From Deltaproteobacteria bacterium (GTDB taxonomy: Bacteria > Myxococcota > XYA12-FULL-58-9 > JAUUZB01), in contig JAUUZB010000159.1 in assembly GCA_030590185.1 (NCBI GenBank), forward strand, positions 1-7,425: DNA of 7,425 nt. The letters are read 5' to 3'. This document shows positions 5,936 through 7,425 of the stretch, in pieces (position 1 is the stretch's first letter; each line of letters starts with the position of its first letter). The position numbers and the translations under genes are program-made. The notes under the pieces were generated by a model. The model did no database searches, was not told the DNA's origin, and worked only from the letters and a program-made list of their open reading frames with translations.

Positions 5936-7425
5936 ATGCGCCTCATCGTCACCTTCATCCAGGACGCCCTGAAGATCCGCCCCGAGGAGATGGCCAAGAC
6001 CAGTCTGGCCTTCGCCTATCTCTTCACGAGTATTGGCGCCTTCATCCTCGCCCGCATCACCACCTCCACCCTGTTCCTCGAGATCCCCAACTACAAGGAA
6101 CAGCTGCCGCTCACCTACATCGCGGTGGCGATCACCGTTTCGACGGTGATGATTGGCTACGCGCGGGTCGAGCGCAGGCTGCGGCGGGATCAGACCAACA
6201 CCATCACCCTGATCATCGCCACCCTGGTGACCCTCGGCTTTCGCGTGCTGCTCGACGTCGAGTGGGCCGAGACCGAGGGGGGAGGCTTCTTCGCCGAGAC
6301 CAAACACATCGTTTATTGGGCCTTCCTGGTCTGGGCCGAGGTGATCGGCACCATCTCCATCGTCCAGGCCTGGAGCCTGTTCGCCGAGGTGTTCAACTCC
6401 CGTCAGGCCAAGCGACTGTTCGCGGTCATCGGCGGTGGCGCGGTGCTCGCCAACGTCGCCTTCGGTCTGGTGGTGCGGGGCTTCGTCAAGACCCTCGGCA
6501 CCGAGAACCTCCTGTTCGTGATCGCCGGTTGTCTGGCCGCCCGCGTCGTGGCGGTGCAGTACATGGGCCGCGTCGCCCGCCACGAGCTGGTGGCGGCAAA
6601 GGACCGCGCACCGAGCAAACGCAAGGGCGCCAAGAAGGCCGGTCGCCCCCAGGCGGTGTTCAGCACCTGGCACGTGCGGCTGATCGCCGTGGTGGTGGTG
6701 TTGACCTACATGGTTTCGACCATGGTCGACTATCAATGGAAGTCGATCGTCGGTGATTTCATCGCGGCCAAGGATGCCCGCGGCGCCTATTTCGGCGACT
6801 TCTTCCTGTTCAGCGGCCTGATCGCCGCCGTCATCCAGTTCACCGCCACCTCCCGGATCCTGGAACGTTTCGGCGTGCTGTTCGCCCTGGTGTTGTTGCC
6901 GCTCTGCATGATCCTCGGCTCCGGCACCATCGTCTTCGGGGTATTCGCCTACCTCACCGCCGCCACCTTCACCAAGGGCAGCGAGAACGTGCTGCGCTAC
7001 ACCGTCAACGACTCGACCCTGCAGCTGCTCTACCTGCCGGTGCCCAGCGAGATACGGGGCAAGGCCAAAGCCACCATTGACGGCATCCTCAAACCTGTCT
7101 CGGTCGGTGTCGCCGGTTTCCTCATGGCGCTGTTGGTCGGTCAGCTCGACAAGCTCATCGGCTTGTCTCTCGGCTTCACCATCAACGTCTTCCAGCTGAG
7201 CTGGTTGGTCGGCGCCGCCTTGATCACCTGGGTGGTGGCGTTGGTCTTCTTGCGGCGGGAGTATCTCAAGAGCCTGCTGCAAACCCTACAACGCCGGCGG
7301 CTCAACTTTGCCGACGCCGGCTTCCAGATCTCCGACGAAGGTACGATCAAGACCCTGCACGAGGCGCTCGGCGCTGGGAACGTTGGCCACGTGCTGCATG
7401 CCCTCGAGTTGCTGCCCCACGTCTC
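5936..7425 (+). CDS. ADP/ATP translocase-like (NTT/Npt) MFS carrier with start of HEAT-like C-terminal domain, 3' end outside window
   Basis: 496 codons are visible with no stop. Hydrophobic segments at about 21-40, 59-76, 87-106, 124-149, 163-182, 190-210, 247-264, 286-303, 312-327, 328-346, 383-402 and 418-440 give about 12 membrane helices. The loop at 222-238 is lysine- and arginine-rich and should be cytoplasmic. Segments typical of the NTT-like group include FAEVFNSRQAKRLFAVIGGG (149-168), DYQWKSIVGDF (265-275), ENVLRYTVNDSTLQLLYLP (350-368) and RGKAKATIDGILKP (374-387). After the last helix the chain turns soluble, with an arginine-rich linker and then ISDEGTIKTLHEALGAGN and VLHALELLP (465-494), which look like the start of HEAT-type helical repeats. 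Characterised family members exchange ATP and ADP in plastids, Rickettsia and Chlamydia. In a probably free-living bacterium the substrate is uncertain. ATG 5936 is chosen because upstream in-frame TTG 5900 would add an unlikely proline-rich start. Confidence 0.85.
   Translation, partial: MRLIVTFIQDALKIRPEEMAKTSLAFAYLFTSIGAFILARITTSTLFLEIPNYKEQLPLTYIAVAITVSTVMIGYARVERRLRRDQTNTITLIIATLVTLGFRVLLDVEWAETEGGGFFAETKHIVYWAFLVWAEVIGTISIVQAWSLFAEVFNSRQAKRLFAVIGGGAVLANVAFGLVVRGFVKTLGTENLLFVIAGCLAARVVAVQYMGRVARHELVAAKDRAPSKRKGAKKAGRPQAVFSTWHVRLIAVVVVLTYMVSTMVDYQWKSIVGDFIAAKDARGAYFGDFFLFSGLIAAVIQFTATSRILERFGVLFALVLLPLCMILGSGTIVFGVFAYLTAATFTKGSENVLRYTVNDSTLQLLYLPVPSEIRGKAKATIDGILKPVSVGVAGFLMALLVGQLDKLIGLSLGFTINVFQLSWLVGAALITWVVALVFLRREYLKSLLQTLQRRRLNFADAGFQISDEGTIKTLHEALGAGNVGHVLHALELLPHV

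Noticed and set aside
5882..7282. Minus-strand reading frame of 466 codons, antisense to the transporter.
   Set aside because: Its composition is dominated by Gly, Glu, Asp, His and Gln in low-complexity runs, the mirror of a membrane-protein coding strand. The plus-strand frame carries clear membrane helices and family motifs.

Overview
This window is GC-rich chromosomal DNA with densely packed genes. Codons ending in G or C dominate, and long spurious reading frames run antisense to the real genes. The content is a DinG-type Fe-S helicase, an EGY-like site-2 protease, a TPR plus periplasmic-binding lipoprotein, a four-cysteine mini-protein, a TatD hydrolase and a nucleotide-transporter-like membrane protein with the start of a HEAT-like tail. 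That mix best fits a Gram-negative member of the Myxococcota or the former Deltaproteobacteria. This taxonomic call is inference from gene content and base composition; no rRNA or marker gene is present.

Positions 1-4629 hold one minus-strand gene cluster, read right to left. It begins with a lipoprotein resembling penicillin-binding-protein activators (LpoA type). Next comes a multi-pass M50/site-2 protease whose start overlaps the lipoprotein stop by 4 bases (ATGA). Last is a DinG/YoaA-like XPD-family helicase whose probable TTG start lies 2 bases after the protease stop and which runs off the left edge. The spacing strongly suggests one transcript with coupled translation.

A divergent intergenic region (4630-4795) separates this cluster from a 70-residue plus-strand protein (4796-5008). 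The region carries a perfect 8-bp inverted repeat and a third copy of the same GGTTGGC box just before the small gene. The small gene converges on a TatD-family metal-dependent hydrolase (minus strand, 5027-5839), with only 18 bases between their stops.

A second divergent gap (5840-5935) separates tatD from a large plus-strand gene (5936 to the right edge). That gene encodes a roughly 12-helix MFS-like carrier of the ADP/ATP translocase (NTT/Npt) type, continuing into a soluble, HEAT-like C-terminal region cut by the window. It may be translated from a leaderless mRNA.

I saw no tRNA, rRNA, CRISPR array, insertion sequence or convincing intrinsic terminator. Most genes are recognisable families. 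The least explained parts are the four-cysteine mini-protein with its repeat-bearing upstream region, and the transporter-HEAT fusion.
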